Positions 1 through 12,079 of a stretch of 64,000 nucleotides of DNA are shown here, one piece after another (position 1 is the first letter of the stretch; every line of letters begins with the position of its first letter). Position numbers and translations under genes: made by a program. This stretch comes from Euptelea pleiosperma (lineage: Eukaryota; Streptophyta; Magnoliopsida; Ranunculales; Eupteleaceae), in NCBI GenBank assembly GCA_035048495.1, contig CM068553.1:25545190-25609189 (forward strand), read 5' to 3'. Below the pieces are notes generated by a model. It had not been told where the DNA came from. It did no database searches and saw nothing but the letters and a program-made list of their open reading frames with translations.

Positions 1-38
1 AAAACTTATCTCAATAAGCATCAACAAAATCATGTTGT

Positions 39-221
39 AGTAGAAGATCTTCAGTTCTGCACGTAGAGGTAAGAGAAAAGAGAAGATGGGTTATGTGTGT
101 TAACCCTACACACACCCCAATAAATCTTATTTATATTAATAAATGTGGGCCCTTGCATAAGTGAGAAAATAAGTACATAGAGACACCAAACAATAGCTAA
201 TAACAGAGACGTCCTTCAACA
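39..221 (-). repeat. 3' LTR of copia A
   Basis: 183-bp direct repeat of 5266-5457. On the minus strand it begins TGTTGAAGG and ends CTTCTACT. It lacks a 9-bp segment that is duplicated in the other LTR. Confidence 0.93.
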
Positions 222-228
222 CTCCCCC

Positions 229-2520
229 TCAAGTTGGGACATAGATATCAATCATGCCCAACTTGTCCAAGCACTTAGTAAACGGAACCGATGCAACACC
301 TTTTGTAAGAATGTCTGCTAGCTTATCATATGTAGGAATGAAAGGAGTGCAGATAAGTCCCGATGTCACTTTTTCACGAATAAAGTGACGATCCACCTCG
401 ATGTGTTTGGTCCTATCATGTTGAACTGGGTTGTGGGCAATACTTATCGCCGCCTTGTTGTTGCAATATAATGACATGGATCCTTCTACTGGGAAACCGA
501 GTTCTCCAAGTAACACCTTAAGCCACAATAACTCACAGACACCATGGGCCATTGATCGGAACTCAGCTTCTGCACTCGACCGTGCAACGACCTGTTGTTT
601 TTTACTTCGCCATGTAACCAGATTTCCTCCCACAAAAGTAGAATACCCTGATGTAGATCGCATATCATCTTGGGCTCCTGCCCAATCCGCATCTGTGAAA
701 CCCTCCACACGCATGTGGCCCTGATGATTGAATAGTAGGCCACGACTTGGGGAAGATTTTAAGTACCTCAAAATCCTGTAGGCAGCTTCCAAATGTGGAG
801 TCCGAGGAGAATGCATATACTGACTAACTACACTCACCGCATATGCAATGTCAGGGCAAGTATGTGCCAGGTATATAAGTCTCCCTACCAATCGCTGGAA
901 GCTACTCACATCCTCCAAAGGCTCTCCAGACTGACTATCGAGTTTATGATTTGCCTCCATGGGTGTGTCGACGAGCCGAGCTCCTAGCATACTAGTATCC
1001 TGCAGCAGGTTCAACACATATTTCCTCTGGGAGATGAAGATTCCTTTGCTAGATCTTGCAACTTCTATCCCCAGAAAGTACTTCAACTTACCCAGATCCT
1101 TGATTTCAAATTCCAATGCCAAGAACTCCTTCAACTGGGTAATTTTTGTAGCACAATTACCCGTAACAATGATATCATCGACATATACAATCAAAATCGT
1201 CACATCCTCCTTATCACGTCTGATGAACAGAGTATGATCAGCTTGGCTCTGACTATACCCCATTCGCTTGACTACCCCACTAAAGCGTTCGAACCACGCT
1301 CTTGGAGACTGCTTCAAACCATACAAAGTTTTCTGAAGCTTGCATACTTTTTGTTTATCCCCAGAAAGTTGAAAGCCAGGAGGGGGCAACATATACACTT
1401 CTTCCTTCAAGTCCCCATGAAGAAAAGCATTATTGACATCGAGTTGAAATAGTGGCCAAGACTGGTTCGCGGCAAGAGAAAGAATATCCCTGATAGAGTT
1501 GAGCTTGGCCACAGGAGCGAATGTCTCCTTGTAGTCTATCCCATAAGTCTGAGAGTAACCTTTTGCCACTAATCTTGCTTTGTACCGATCCACTGAACCA
1601 TCAGGCTTGCATTTCACAGTGTAAACCCATTTGCATCCAACGGGTTTCTTGCCTCTTGGCAAGTCTACCAACTCCCAAGTGCTATTTTTTTTCAACGCAT
1701 CCATCTCTTCATACATTGCTTCTTTCCACCTGGGATGCTTCAGAGCTTCCGTAACAGATGAAGGAAGAGCAACCGAGGACAACGAGGTAACAAAGGATTT
1801 GTATGACGGAGATAGATTATCATACGAAACAAAGTTAGCAATCGGATGTTGGGTACAAGATCTTTTTCCCTTCCTAAGGGCAATAGGAAGGTCAGAGCAA
1901 CTATCATAAGAAGAGGGAGGAGTGGTTTTACCTGGATCTGATGAGGATGACTGTTGGCCATGGAGTTCAGTGGTGATCTGTGTTCCGGGTCGACGCCTTG
2001 AGTACACCTGCAGCTCCCCCTGCTGGCTAGTACCCCTATCAATAGTATCAATCACAGTCGGACTGGGACCACTGTCAGAAGCATCCATAGCCAATGGCAA
2101 AAAAACAGAATCAGATGAGACATGTTCCAAAAAAGTGACATCCATGGTGATGAACCGCTTACGGGAGGGGGGATGGAAACATTTATAGCCTTTGTGTGTC
2201 GAGTAGTACCCCAAAAAGACACACTTCAAAGCTTTCGGATCCAGCTTGGTGCGATGCGGACCAAGGATGTGGACATAACACATGCAACCAAAGACCTTCG
2301 GGGGAACCAGAAAAGGAGGGCTCGTAGGACGCAGCAAGTGGTATGGAGTACGAAACTGGAGAGACTGAGACGGCATACGATTGATGAGGTAAGCGGCAAG
2401 AAGAACTGCATCGAACCAATAGGTTTTTGGAACATGGTGCCACAACAGAAGTGCACGAGCCACTTCCAACAGGTGTCTATTTTTGCGTTCAGCAACGCCA
2501 TTCTGTTGTGGAGTGAAGGC
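229..2520 (-). pseudogene. copia A pol, distal part: integrase C-terminus, reverse transcriptase, RNase H
   Basis: A long minus-strand reading frame of about 746 codons after its first Met at 2469. It carries the integrase tail, the RT domain with an intact YVDD catalytic box at about 1169-1188 (about residue 427), and RNase H with DADWAG at about 680-698 and the SSAEAE box at about 563-582. It ends at a stop beside the polypurine tract. The frame continues out of phase from the upstream gag-integrase frame. The break is a single missing base near 2510, seen from the change of frame inside the conserved integrase core. The enzymatic motifs look intact, but the polyprotein is interrupted. Confidence 0.88.
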
Positions 2521-4562
2521 ACAAGAATTTGATGTTCAATGCCATGTTCAACTAAGTACGACTGCAAACCCCCATACATGTACTCCCCCCCTTGATCAAA
2601 TCGGAGAATTTTAATGCATGTCCCAAACTGAGTAAGAACCATTTTGTGAAATTGTTTGAAGATAGAGTAAACTTCATCTTTTGATTTCATGACAAATATC
2701 CATGTGCAGCGGGAAAAATCATCTACAAAAGAAACAAAATATCGATAGCCAAAGAAAGAAGTAACAGGGGATGGGCCCCAAACATCAGTATGAATAATGT
2801 CAAAAATAGATAAACTTTTATTACCACGAGGGGGAAAAGTAGTGCGACAATGTTTGGACAGCGCACAAATCTCACATTGAAGATCAGACATGGACACTGA
2901 CTTAAACAACTCAGGGAATAACACCCGTAAATAAGGAAATGACACATGACCTAAACGAGCATGCCAAGACATAAGATGCTCTTTATTGACACTATTGCTA
3001 AGACTACTAGACTGAAGGGCTGCAGAAGCTGTAGGAGTCACATCCAAGAGATAGAGACCACCCACTTCACGTCCAGTGCCAATCGTCCTCCTCGTGGCTA
3101 AGTCCTGAAACACACAGTGAGAAGGAAAAAATGTTGCAGAGCAGTTAAGGTTCTTTGTAAGAGAACTGACAGATAACAAGTTAGTGGCAAATTTGGGAAC
3201 ATGAAGTACTGAAGGTAAAGATAGGCTAGAAGAGAGAGTGACACGCCCTTTCCCCGAGACAGATGAAAGGGTGCCATCGGCAATGCGGACTTTATCCGCA
3301 CTAGAACACACAGAATATGAGGAAAAAGAAGATGACATACCGGTCATATGCTCTGAGGCCCCCGAATCAATGATCCAGGGTGTACCAGTAGTAGAAGCGG
3401 AAGCAGAGACAAGGTTGGCAGAGCTGATGATACCTGATTGTGCGAACGTAGAAGCGGCAGTGGGACCATCCAGTTGGGCCATAAAGCGACGCAAGTTCTC
3501 TATCTCATCTCTAGAGAAGGGTGTTGGGGACGTAACAGAAGGCTGAGGAGCAGCAGTAGAGGTGGGTGGCGACCCTGGTGTAGAATCCATAGTCGCACTG
3601 TGAGCAGTAGTGGGAGTCCCGGGCAGCTGTGGTGGTCGGCCATGAATTTGGTAGCACCGATCCTTGCTGTGGCCTTTACGACCACACCCCTCACACACAT
3701 GTAAGCTCCAACATCGATCCCTAGTGTGGCCTTTCTTGCCACAATGAGCACAAGTAGGCGGAGGACCCCCCTTGGGGCCACTGGTGGCGACCGAGGTTTT
3801 GGACTTAGGGGCTTTGGAAGTAGACGGGAAGGCAGCCAAGGCGGACTTTTCATGGCCGGGAGAAGGAGACATGACTTCTCTGCAGCTATCATCACTCTGA
3901 ACATATGCATATACTTGATTGAGGGATGGCAATGTGTCTTTACTAAGCAACTGGACACAGGCTAACTCAAAATCACCATTCAAGCTGGCAAGAAACTCAT
4001 AACTCCGATTTTGTTCAACCAACTTTCGATATTGCGAGCCATCCTCTGGGCACTTAGGCGTAAAAACTTGATAAAAGTCCAGTTCTTCCCACATACCATG
4101 GAGCTTTGCAAAATAATCAGCCAAGGGTAAATCACCTTGACGGAGGGAGGCAATACTCTGGCGCAACTGATACACACGGGCGACATTCTGCTGTTGCGAA
4201 TAAGTCTGGGCTGTTGCATCCCAGATCTCCTTGGCCGTGGAAAAAAACATGAATCCTCTGCTAATGCGGGACTCCATAGAGTTAAGGAGCCATGACATAA
4301 CCGCTAAATTACCTGTCTCCCATTGTTCAAACTTAGGATCTGTCTCAGCAGGTGCTGGTAATCGACCAGTGATGTACCCTTGTTTCCCTCGACCACCAAT
4401 AAACATCTTGGCAGCCCTAGACCACTCCAAGTAATTTTTTCCAGCCAACTTGGTGGTGGTGATCTGCAAACTCGGATTCTCAAACGACATTGGGACTGAA
4501 ACGGTAGTCCCGGTGGAGCCGGAGGACACATCGGATGCCTTAAACTCATTCAAAGTCGACAT
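2515..4562 (-). pseudogene. copia A gag-protease-integrase (frameshifted)
   Basis: Minus-strand frame starting most plausibly at the Met at 4562; an in-frame Met at 4622 would add 20 hydrophobic residues. Gag has the copia UBN2-type capsid region, then two CCHC zinc knuckles (about 3729-3759, CAHCGKKGHTRDRC, and about 3650-3697). The aspartic protease DSGAS lies at about 3359-3381. The GAG-pre-integrase HARLGH box is at about 2944-2970. Integrase follows with DVWGPS at about 2770-2788 and DQGGEY near 2591. Beyond about 2510 the frame slips and the remaining codons to 2226 are out of register. Two tandem zinc knuckles are less usual than the single one in the other copia elements here. Confidence 0.88.
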
Positions 4563-5265
4563 CCCCACTCCAAAAAAACAAATAAGAGTACCACAAAGAG
4601 TAATAATCCACAAAGAAATCAAGAAAAACCCTCAAGAACAGATCTGAAGGTATATAGAGGAGAGAACGAGTCCCACGATGTAAATCGCACCTGTTAAGCA
4701 ACCACGGAGCAAGGGGTACGCCATAGAGCACCCAAATCGCAGCCAAAAGGAGTCAAAACATTTGTAGAAAACGTATGGTGAGTATGTATAGAGAAGGGGA
4801 GTGCGTGGACAGCACTCTTGACCCCAAAAAAGTCGCCGGCAGTAGTATAGAGGGAGAGAAATCGACCCACACACTTCAATCCTCCATGGATTTGAGAGAT
4901 CCACCTATGGATGTGTAGATAGGATAATAGGGGACCAAGACGAAGCAACAAGTCCCCCCCAATAGTCGCCGTATGGTTCCACAAAGCACCAAGAAGAAAA
5001 AAACAATTTTTGCGATTTTTTTTGAAAATCAGCAAAAACACATCGAAGAAGGCTCCAAAAAATCACCAAAAATCGAGATCTAGTAGAGAGGAGAGTTTCA
5101 GTTCATTATCTCTACTTTGTCCGTACGGCTGATGACGTCAGCCGTACGGCTGGATGACGTCAGCGAGGCTGCATGCAGTGACGACACCTCTAGGGTTTCT
5201 CCAAGCCTCTCACGATCTCGTACGTAAGTCCGAATATGGATCCAATAACGATTTGCTCCGATAAA

Positions 5266-5457
5266 AGTAGAAGATCTTCAGTTCTGCACGTAGAGGAAAG
5301 AGAAGAGAGAAGATGGAGAAGATGGGTTATGTGTGTTAATCCTACACACACCCCAATAAATCTTATTTATATTAATAAATGTGGGCCCTTACATAAGTGA
5401 GAAAATAAGTACATAGAGACACCAAACAATAGCTAATAACAGAGACGTCCTTCAACA
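5266..5457 (-). repeat. 5' LTR of copia A
   Basis: 192-bp direct repeat of 39-221. The target duplication gttgt follows immediately at 5458-5462, and the primer-binding site lies on the other side at 5254-5265. Confidence 0.93.
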
Positions 5458-5462
5458 GTTGT

Positions 5463-5835
5463 ACATAATAATGGCAGAAGTAGATATTGTTACAAATCTA
5501 GGGTTTGTTATTTGAGAAAGAAGAAAAATAGAATAGAAGATGAAAGGAGAAGAAAAGAGTCGTGTATTTTCTACACGACCTCCACTAGCCTTTTATTAAT
5601 GTGAGAACTTTAACGAATAACAATAAAACGCCCTAGATAATAACATAATTTACAGAGACACCCCTACCTACATAAAATAGTCAATAAAGCATATTCCAAC
5701 ACTCCCCCTCAAGTTGGTGCATAGATATCTATCATGCCCACCTTGCACAAGATTGCAGACAATCTCGCTTTAGAAACTCTTTTAGTGAGAACATCTTCCA
5801 ATTGATCTTTAGACTTCACAAATGGAATAAAAATA
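5463..5835 (-). mobile_element. Older copia element B: LTR piece and RNase H tail
   Basis: 5463-5701 is LTR sequence ending ccaaca, followed by the plus-strand image of a polypurine tract (ctccccctcaag). After it come about 40 codons (minus strand) of the copia RNase H C-terminus, with GMIDIYAPT before the stop. Copia A was inserted inside this LTR, so 1-38 should be the rest of it. The internal region is cut at 5835, where unrelated repeat sequence begins. Confidence 0.75.
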
Positions 5836-7290
5836 TGTAATGCCTTGAATTTTCAATTAATTAATTATTTAGTTAATAAGTAATTATTAGTATTTAGTGC
5901 TACTGCCTAATTAATGTTTGTTTGGGTCATGTTTATTTGGGTAGATTTCTAGAACCATTTTAGACACTTTTAGGGCTTGTGTAGCACCCCATTTGAAGCC
6001 CAGTTGATACCCATGGGCCTTAGGCCCGTTTTTAGCCCATTAGTTGACCAAAATTAGGGTTTTTGACCCTTCCTTTATAAGCTTAAGTGAAAGTGACGAA
6101 ACCACTTTTCATTGATTTGCAAAATTTGCTCTCTCTTCTCTCTTCTTTTTTCCTCTCTTTCTCTAAAGCCAGGGTTTGGGAAAAACCCTCCGTTCGTGGG
6201 CGAATCTCTCCGAACTTTGGTTTAGCTGTTAACAGGAAAGTGGACCACCATTAGCCACCTTTTTGTTTGTTTGTTTGGATTCATGACAAGTTTGCTTCTT
6301 GTTTAGAAATCATGATTAGGATTATACTTTATTCTTTGTTTTCTTCTTCTTTGATCAGTTTGAAACCTACATGTTGATTGAACTCCTACTCGATGCTGTG
6401 TTGGAGTATGGTTGGCCTTTAGACTGTGCGGTCTTGATTTCATCTTGATTGATTGTAGTTTGCCTTAGATTTAAATCCTTAGGATGGGTAATTGGGTTTT
6501 TAGAGCAATTTTCCTAAAGAATCAGTAGAGTTTTCTCCTTTGGGATGGGTTTCTTGTGATTTTTTACTAGAGCTTTGAACCCTAATATTTTTCTTAGTAT
6601 TTTTCATTAAAACTAGGTTTCATGTGTGTTCCAACACCGCTAGAATCATATTTTTCCGACGTGTATAGAATTATTGGCAAATTTTCAAAATTCAGTGTGC
6701 AAGTTCAATTCGCCTGTCGGATCGATCCAACTGCTAGATGGATCGATCCAAACCTGCAGGCCGTGAACTGTTTGCTGATCTATCGAGCCAAGTCAATCCG
6801 ATCCATAGATGGATCGATCCGACTTGAAGAGAAATCAATCTGGCCCAAGCATGGATCGATCTGACTGCGCAAAAAAGCCGATTTTTCGACCTATCTATTT
6901 TGTGCGGGGAGTCTAGTTTTGATCTCCAGAAGTTATTTTGTGCACCTTGGGCTATGTGCAAGCCTTGATAATATACCTTCAGATTGTTTGACTGATTTTG
7001 TAAGATTATTAGCAAAACATTTAAGGAAACATAAATGTATGTTCAATTGCATGAATTCTGTTTATTGTACTTAACTGTTGTATTTGTTTATTCAGCCTAT
7101 TATTACTTTGTTTAACGTGATAGCATGATATATGTGGTAGGTTAAGCATGCCTGCATTCTAGGATTATTCGAGGTGTTGGTATGTGTACGAGCACTTCGG
7201 ATAGCCCAGTATTTAATTTCAGTATTTGTTTTTGTTGGACCAAGTTCTGTAATTTATTATTTCATATTTAGTTGAGTTTGGCTTTATATT
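5836..7290. repeat. Unclassified repeat, probably LTR-like, with ATCGATC motifs
   Basis: No protein-coding similarity was recognised. It starts with TGTAATGCC at 5836, an LTR-like terminus, abruptly joined to copia B. It contains a CT-rich tract (6127-6175) and four copies of GGATCGATCC or a one-base variant between 6719 and 6862. The far end and any target duplication were not found, so the class is uncertain. Confidence 0.4.
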
Positions 7291-7309
7291 GAAGTACATC
7301 TAAGGTATC

Positions 7310-8189
7310 TCAATTGTCTATGAGAAGCTTGAATATAGAAGAGTGTATTGTCTTGAAACTGAGATGGGAAATTGTGTGACCTTGGTTTCTCGCTCGGAAA
7401 CCTTCTATCACACCTCCATCAACTGCTTTACTAGTCATTCTCCCCAATTCTTCAACCACAATCACAAATGGAAACGGAGATAACGGATCTCCTTGTCTTA
7501 GGCCCCTCGAGCTCTTAAGATAACTAGCAGGAGAGCCATTCACCAGAATAGAAATGTAGCCCAAGAAAAAAGAACATTCATGTACTCCTCCACCTAGCCG
7601 CAAAACCCATCCTTCCCATCATGTAGTCCAAAAAATTCAAGCACATATGGTCATACACCTTCTTTGTATCGATCTTGCACACAATGCCTTCCTTCCCCTC
7701 TCTTACTCTTGAATCAATGCATATGTTAGCTATCAAGACACCATCCACAATTTGTCTTCCTTTCACAAATGCTCCTTGAAACGGGGATATGATTGAATCC
7801 AATACTTCTTTCATCCTAGAAGCAAGAGCCTTTGAGATGATCTTATAAGTACTCCCAACTGAGCTGATAGGGTGAAAGTCACTCAACAACTCTGCCCCTT
7901 CCTTCTCATGGATGAGAGTGATAAACATGTTGTTAAAACTACTATCCAAAGAAGCTTCCTCCTCAAACTCCTAAACTACACCCATAAAATTCCCTCCAAC
8001 AATATCCCAATAATGCTTGAAGAAAGCTAAAGAAAAGCCATCTAGACCAGGGCATCAGTCTCCACTAAAATCCTTAATGGCTCACAAGATCTCTTCCTCC
8101 ACAACAGGTTTTTCCAATCACTATTGTTGCACCTGACTATTCATATCCAAGTGGATCCCATCCACCTTAGGCCTATAGTCACACAGCTC
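7310..8189 (-). pseudogene. LINE (L1-type) reverse transcriptase remnant
   Basis: Minus-strand fragments match the plant L1 ORF2 RT region: the GPDGF-like entry (degenerate, about 8040), ISSVGSTYKIISKALASRM, then FQGAFVKGRQIVDGVLIAN, then SSRGLRQGDPLSP before a decayed palm. Frame changes at about 7590 and several stops make it non-functional. It is the downstream part of a LINE whose linker is at 9119-9294 and whose ORF1 and endonuclease N-terminus are at 20638-22270. Confidence 0.8.
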
Positions 8190-9118
8190 AGAATATAAGG
8201 TTGTGGGGAAGAATCTCTTTAGAGTGCTTTCCCTGATTCGTACATCTCTGATCTTCAAGGAGTCGGAATTCGGGATTGAATTACTTATGAAGAAGGCATC
8301 GGTTCTTGAAATTTGGCTTCAAGAGAAATATCAATGATTGGGAATTGGTTACCCTTACATCTCCCATGTTTCAAGTTGGGATGGAACCTGTGTTAGTAGC
8401 AGAACAGGACAGTAGGACTTGGAGGTGGGAAACCAAGGGAGCCTTTATAGTTAGATCCTTCTTCAAGCACATTACTTAGGCGAGCGAGAGGTTTTTTCCG
8501 GCACCTTTTGTTTGGGGGTTCTTGTCCCTTCTAACGTGAGTTTTTCTTTTGGACAACTATCCTTGACAAAATTCTCACTGTGGACCACTTGAGTAGTAGG
8601 GGATGTGTCTGCCCAATATGTACTTCTTATGCAAGTCTAATGCAGAGTTAGTAGACCACCTACTGATCCATTGCCCCTTCATTACGTGTGGCAGATTTTC
8701 CATTCCTTGTTCGAAGTTGAGTTTGTGGTCCTCGAGTGGGTGTTGGGCCTTTTCCAAGCTTATTCGGTGAAAGTGCTATGAGGGAAAGGGGGCATCTTAT
8801 GGCATCTGCTATCGTTTGTGATCATGTGGGCTATTTGGAAGGAGAAGAATTCTCGTATTTTCAAAGGGAAATCTGAAGAAGTTGTTGGGGTGATATTGAG
8901 AATCAAAACCTTTTTGTTTTTCTTTGACCCTCCTTTCTCTTAGAGTTTAGGGGTTGTTTCTTCAAGAATTTTGTGTTCAGATGGGAGGATCTCATCCACA
9001 ACCCTCCTCTTTTGTGAGTGTTTTTGGGTTGTGGCCCTTAAGGTCCTCTTGTTGTCCTATAATCTGTGGGTTTTTTTTCCCCTTCTTGTTTTTAATATAA
9101 CACGCTACTTATCAAACA
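8190..9118 (+). mobile_element. 5'-truncated LINE fragment (3' end, zf-RVT region)
   Basis: Plus-strand remnants of the C-terminal part of a plant LINE ORF2, including a decayed zinc-binding zf-RVT region (about 8600-8760) and the tail ending FRWEDLIH near 8980. It ends in a short A-rich tail after acttatcaaac at about 9110. It lies in opposite orientation inside the minus-strand LINE. The left edge is approximate and no clear target duplication was found. Confidence 0.6.
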
Positions 9119-9294
9119 AAATAATAGTACTTCACCACACTTTCCCTAATTATATCTTCCTCCTCAATCAAAGAACCGTCCACTCTTAGTCTGGAAATAT
9201 TGTTGCCTCTGGCATTAGCAGCATGGTGAAAATATTTAGTATTCATATCCCCCTCCTTCAGTCACCTCCTCTTTGACTTTTGACGCCAACTAAT
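9119..9294 (-). pseudogene. LINE endonuclease-RT linker fragment
   Basis: On the minus strand this reads a typical plant LINE linker: LKEGDMNTKYFHHAANARG, then a SRLRVDG segment and a VVKYY end. It connects the LINE RT at 7310-8189 with the upstream copia C junction, so the LINE was already present when copia C arrived. Confidence 0.7.
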
Positions 9295-9503
9295 AGTTGA
9301 ACTAGATAATTAGGGTTAGGGTTAGGTTTAGGATCAAAAAGAGAAGAGAGAGAAGGATGTCATGTGATTAGGTCACAATGACTCCATAAATCTCATTTAT
9401 ATAAAAGACCACAAGTGAAAGACAAGTATACCCCTCACATCAAGGGGTATTTACATAATACCAAAAATACGCTATATACATATAAAATACGTATCTAATA
9501 ACA
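9295..9503 (-). repeat. 3' LTR of copia C
   Basis: 209-bp LTR, minus-strand termini TGTTATTAGA and GTTCAACT. It contains tagggttagggttagg near its U5 end. It has about 27 bp near 9466-9490 that the partner LTR lacks. Confidence 0.88.
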
Positions 9504-9531
9504 CTCCCCCTCAAGTTGGTGCATAGATATC

Positions 9532-11710
9532 TCACATGCCCAACTTGCATAAACATCTATGAAGTTGCCAACTGGGAACTCCTTTGGTGAAGATATTCAC
9601 TACTTGCTCATTGGTCTTCACAAATGGAGTACAGACTTCTCCAAATACAATCTTCTCCCTAATGAAGTGACGATCCACTTCAATGTGTTTAGCCCGATCA
9701 TGCTGTATGGGGTTATGAGTAATACTGATGGCAGTCTTGTTGTTGCAATACAAGTTCACAGACCCCAAGACTGAAAAACCAAGCTCAGCAACCAACATCT
9801 TCAACCAGAGCATCTCGCACAAGCCATGGGCGGTTACTCTAAATTTTGCCTCTGCACTGGATCTGGCAACTACAGGTTGCTTCTTGCTCCTCCAAGTAAC
9901 TAAATTGCCCCCAACAATGGTGCAATAGCCAGAAGTAGACCGCCTATCATCCTTGGCTTCGGCCCAATCAGCATCAATGTATGACTTAACTCTCATGTGG
10001 TCATTCTTTTGGAAGAGAAGGCCTCTGCCAGGGGCAAACTTGAGGTATCTCAGATTCCTGTGTGCTGCCTCTACATGGATCTCCCTATGAGAATGCATGT
10101 GCTGGCTGATAACACTGACCGCATAGGCAATATCTGGTCGAGTTAGGGAGAGATAGATCAATCTCCCAAACCCTCCACATCCTGTAGAAGCTCGCTGCTC
10201 GAGTCAACCAACTGGTGATTCTGCTCTATGCCAAGAAAGTACTTTAGGGACCCCAGATCTTTCGTTTCAAATGCCCCTGCGAGGTGATTCTTCAGCTTTG
10301 TCACCTCTTCGGCATCATTCCCTGTCAGAACGATGCCATCAACATAGAGTATGAGAGCAATGGTACTCTTTCCTACGTGCTTCACGAAGAATGTATGATC
10401 AGCTTGACTTTGAGTGTGGCCCAACTTCTTCACTACTAACGTAAATCTCTCAAACCATGCTCTCAGAGATTGCTTAAGCCCATAAAAGGCTTTCCTTAGT
10501 CGACACACTCTGCTGCTATGCCCTAGTGGGGTGAATCCAGAAGGGGGAACCGTATATACTTGTTCATGCAGATCACCATGAAGAAAAGCATTATTTACAT
10601 CCAGCTGATACAAAGGCCATGCGTGGTTTGCTGCCAAGGACAACAACACCCTGATGGAGTTCATCTTTGCTACAGGTGCAAAGGTCTCCACATAGTCAAT
10701 CGCATAAGTCTAAGTATACCCTTTTGCTACCAATCTAGCCTTGTACTTCATTGTGAACACCCATCTGCATCCAACAGGCTTCTTGCCTCTTGGCAAGTCA
10801 ACAAGCTCCTATGAGTTGTTCTTATCCAAGGCCTTCATTTCTTCTACCATAGTGGCTTTCCATCTAGGATGTGCTAACCCTTCTGCCACGGAAGAGGGAA
10901 TAGGAATAGTGGAAACTGATGTGACAAAGGCTTTGTACGAAGGGGACAAGGCATCGTATAAAACAAAGTTGCTCAATGGATGCTGAGTACAACTTCTAGT
11001 GCCTTTTTCTAACAGCAATGGGAAGATTAGAATCATCAGTAGAAAGGGGAATGATAGGTATAGAGAGAGACGGAGGCTTACCTGGATCAAAAGAGTGAGC
11101 CACTGGTAATGGATTAGCTGTGACTTTCTACTTTCTGCTATAAACTTTGAGCTCCTTTTGAGCTCCAGGAGCACTATCATGTACACTAGTAGTATGAGTA
11201 GGCGGAGATCTCTCAAACTCTAGAGGAGGGGATAAGGATATAGCAGGAAGAGGAACATTCCACCTCTCTTCATGACTGCTACTACTCTCCCCCTGAAGAG
11301 AGGTGGGGGAGAAAAAGGATAGCTCCTCACAGAATGTGACATCCATGCAGACAAATTTCTTCCCACAAGAAGAATGGTAACACTTGTACTCCTTATGGGT
11401 AGAGGAGTAACCGAGAAAGACGCACTTGAGCGCTTTGGGATCTAGTTTGGTGCGATGGGGACCCAGGATATGTACATAGCATACACTCCCAAAGATGCGG
11501 GGAGGAACAGTGAATAGACGAGAGCTAGGAGCAAGGACCTGAATAGGAGATTGGTAATTGAGCACGCGAGATGGTATTTTTTAACCAAGTAGACAGCCGT
11601 CAACACAACATCCGACCAATAGGATTTGGGGACATGGGAGCCAATCAAAAGAGATCAAGCTACCTCAGTCAAATGTCTCATTTTCCTTTCAACTACACCA
11701 GTCTGTTGAG
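9532..11710 (-). pseudogene. copia C pol: integrase tail, RT, RNase H (degenerate)
   Basis: Read from 11710 downward: integrase tail, core RT at 10158-10691, and RNase H at 9532-10161 (SYIDADWAE and the SSAEAKF variant). Stops and frame shifts occur near 10160, 10710, 10810 and 11200. The RT catalytic box at about 10333-10344 reads YVDG, not YVDD, which removes the second catalytic aspartate. The upstream integrase half continues at 17652 beyond the copia D insertion. It is not a functional polyprotein. Confidence 0.85.
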
Positions 11711-11715
11711 GGATG

Positions 11716-12072
11716 TGTTGTTGTCTGAGGTTGTCACCAATAAGCCAAAGATTCAAAAAGAGAGAGATAATGGAGGTTAGGGAGAGAAGGAGAGATTAGG
11801 ATTTGAGAGAGAATGGGGAGATTGAAGTGACTATTCAATTTTCCATAAGTAATATTTATAAGTAGGGAAAACCCCTTCTACAAGTAAATGAGAAATCGTG
11901 TGGGTCAAGTGGGGACCCACCACTTAATCCACTAACATGAAATAAAGAGATTGTGGGTTAAGTGGATGGGCCCATCACTTAACCCATAAGCAATAGATAA
12001 TAAACCCCACGCAGGGTAGTGGAATGCAGCCCACTAAGAACACCCCCACGTGGGTGTATATAGAATCCAACA
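11716..12072 (-). repeat. 3' LTR of copia D
   Basis: 357-bp LTR with TG and CA ends on the minus strand, directly repeated at 17292-17646. It is bounded by the ggatg duplication on the left and the polypurine tract on the right. Confidence 0.92.
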
Positions 12073-12079
12073 CTCCCCC

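Larger units (their letters stand above)
39..5457 (-). mobile_element. Ty1/copia LTR retrotransposon A, nearly complete
   Basis: A minus-strand copia element with two LTRs (39-221 and 5266-5457) flanked on both sides by the 5-bp duplication gttgt (34-38 and 5458-5462). A polypurine tract (read as ctccccctc on the plus strand) lies just inside the left LTR. A diverged initiator-tRNA-Met primer site lies at about 5254-5265. The order gag, zinc knuckles, protease, integrase, RT, RNase H is that of Ty1/copia (Pseudoviridae). The coding region is in two overlapping long ORFs separated by one apparent frameshift near 2510. The LTRs differ by about four substitutions plus a 9-bp indel, so this is a relatively young insertion. 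Flanks 1-38 and 5463 onward belong to an older copia LTR. Confidence 0.95.

Noticed and set aside
3238..3546. Plus-strand ORF of 102 codons
   Set aside because: It is the antisense shadow of the copia A gag-protease frame.
6110..6660. Promoter and 5' UTR of a host gene (CT-rich tract, ATG-rich region)
   Set aside because: No conserved coding sequence follows, and the segment appears to be part of an LTR-like repeat.
9300..9330. Interstitial telomere
   Set aside because: The TTAGGG-like tract recurs at the same place in five LTRs of one copia family, so it is part of the LTR.
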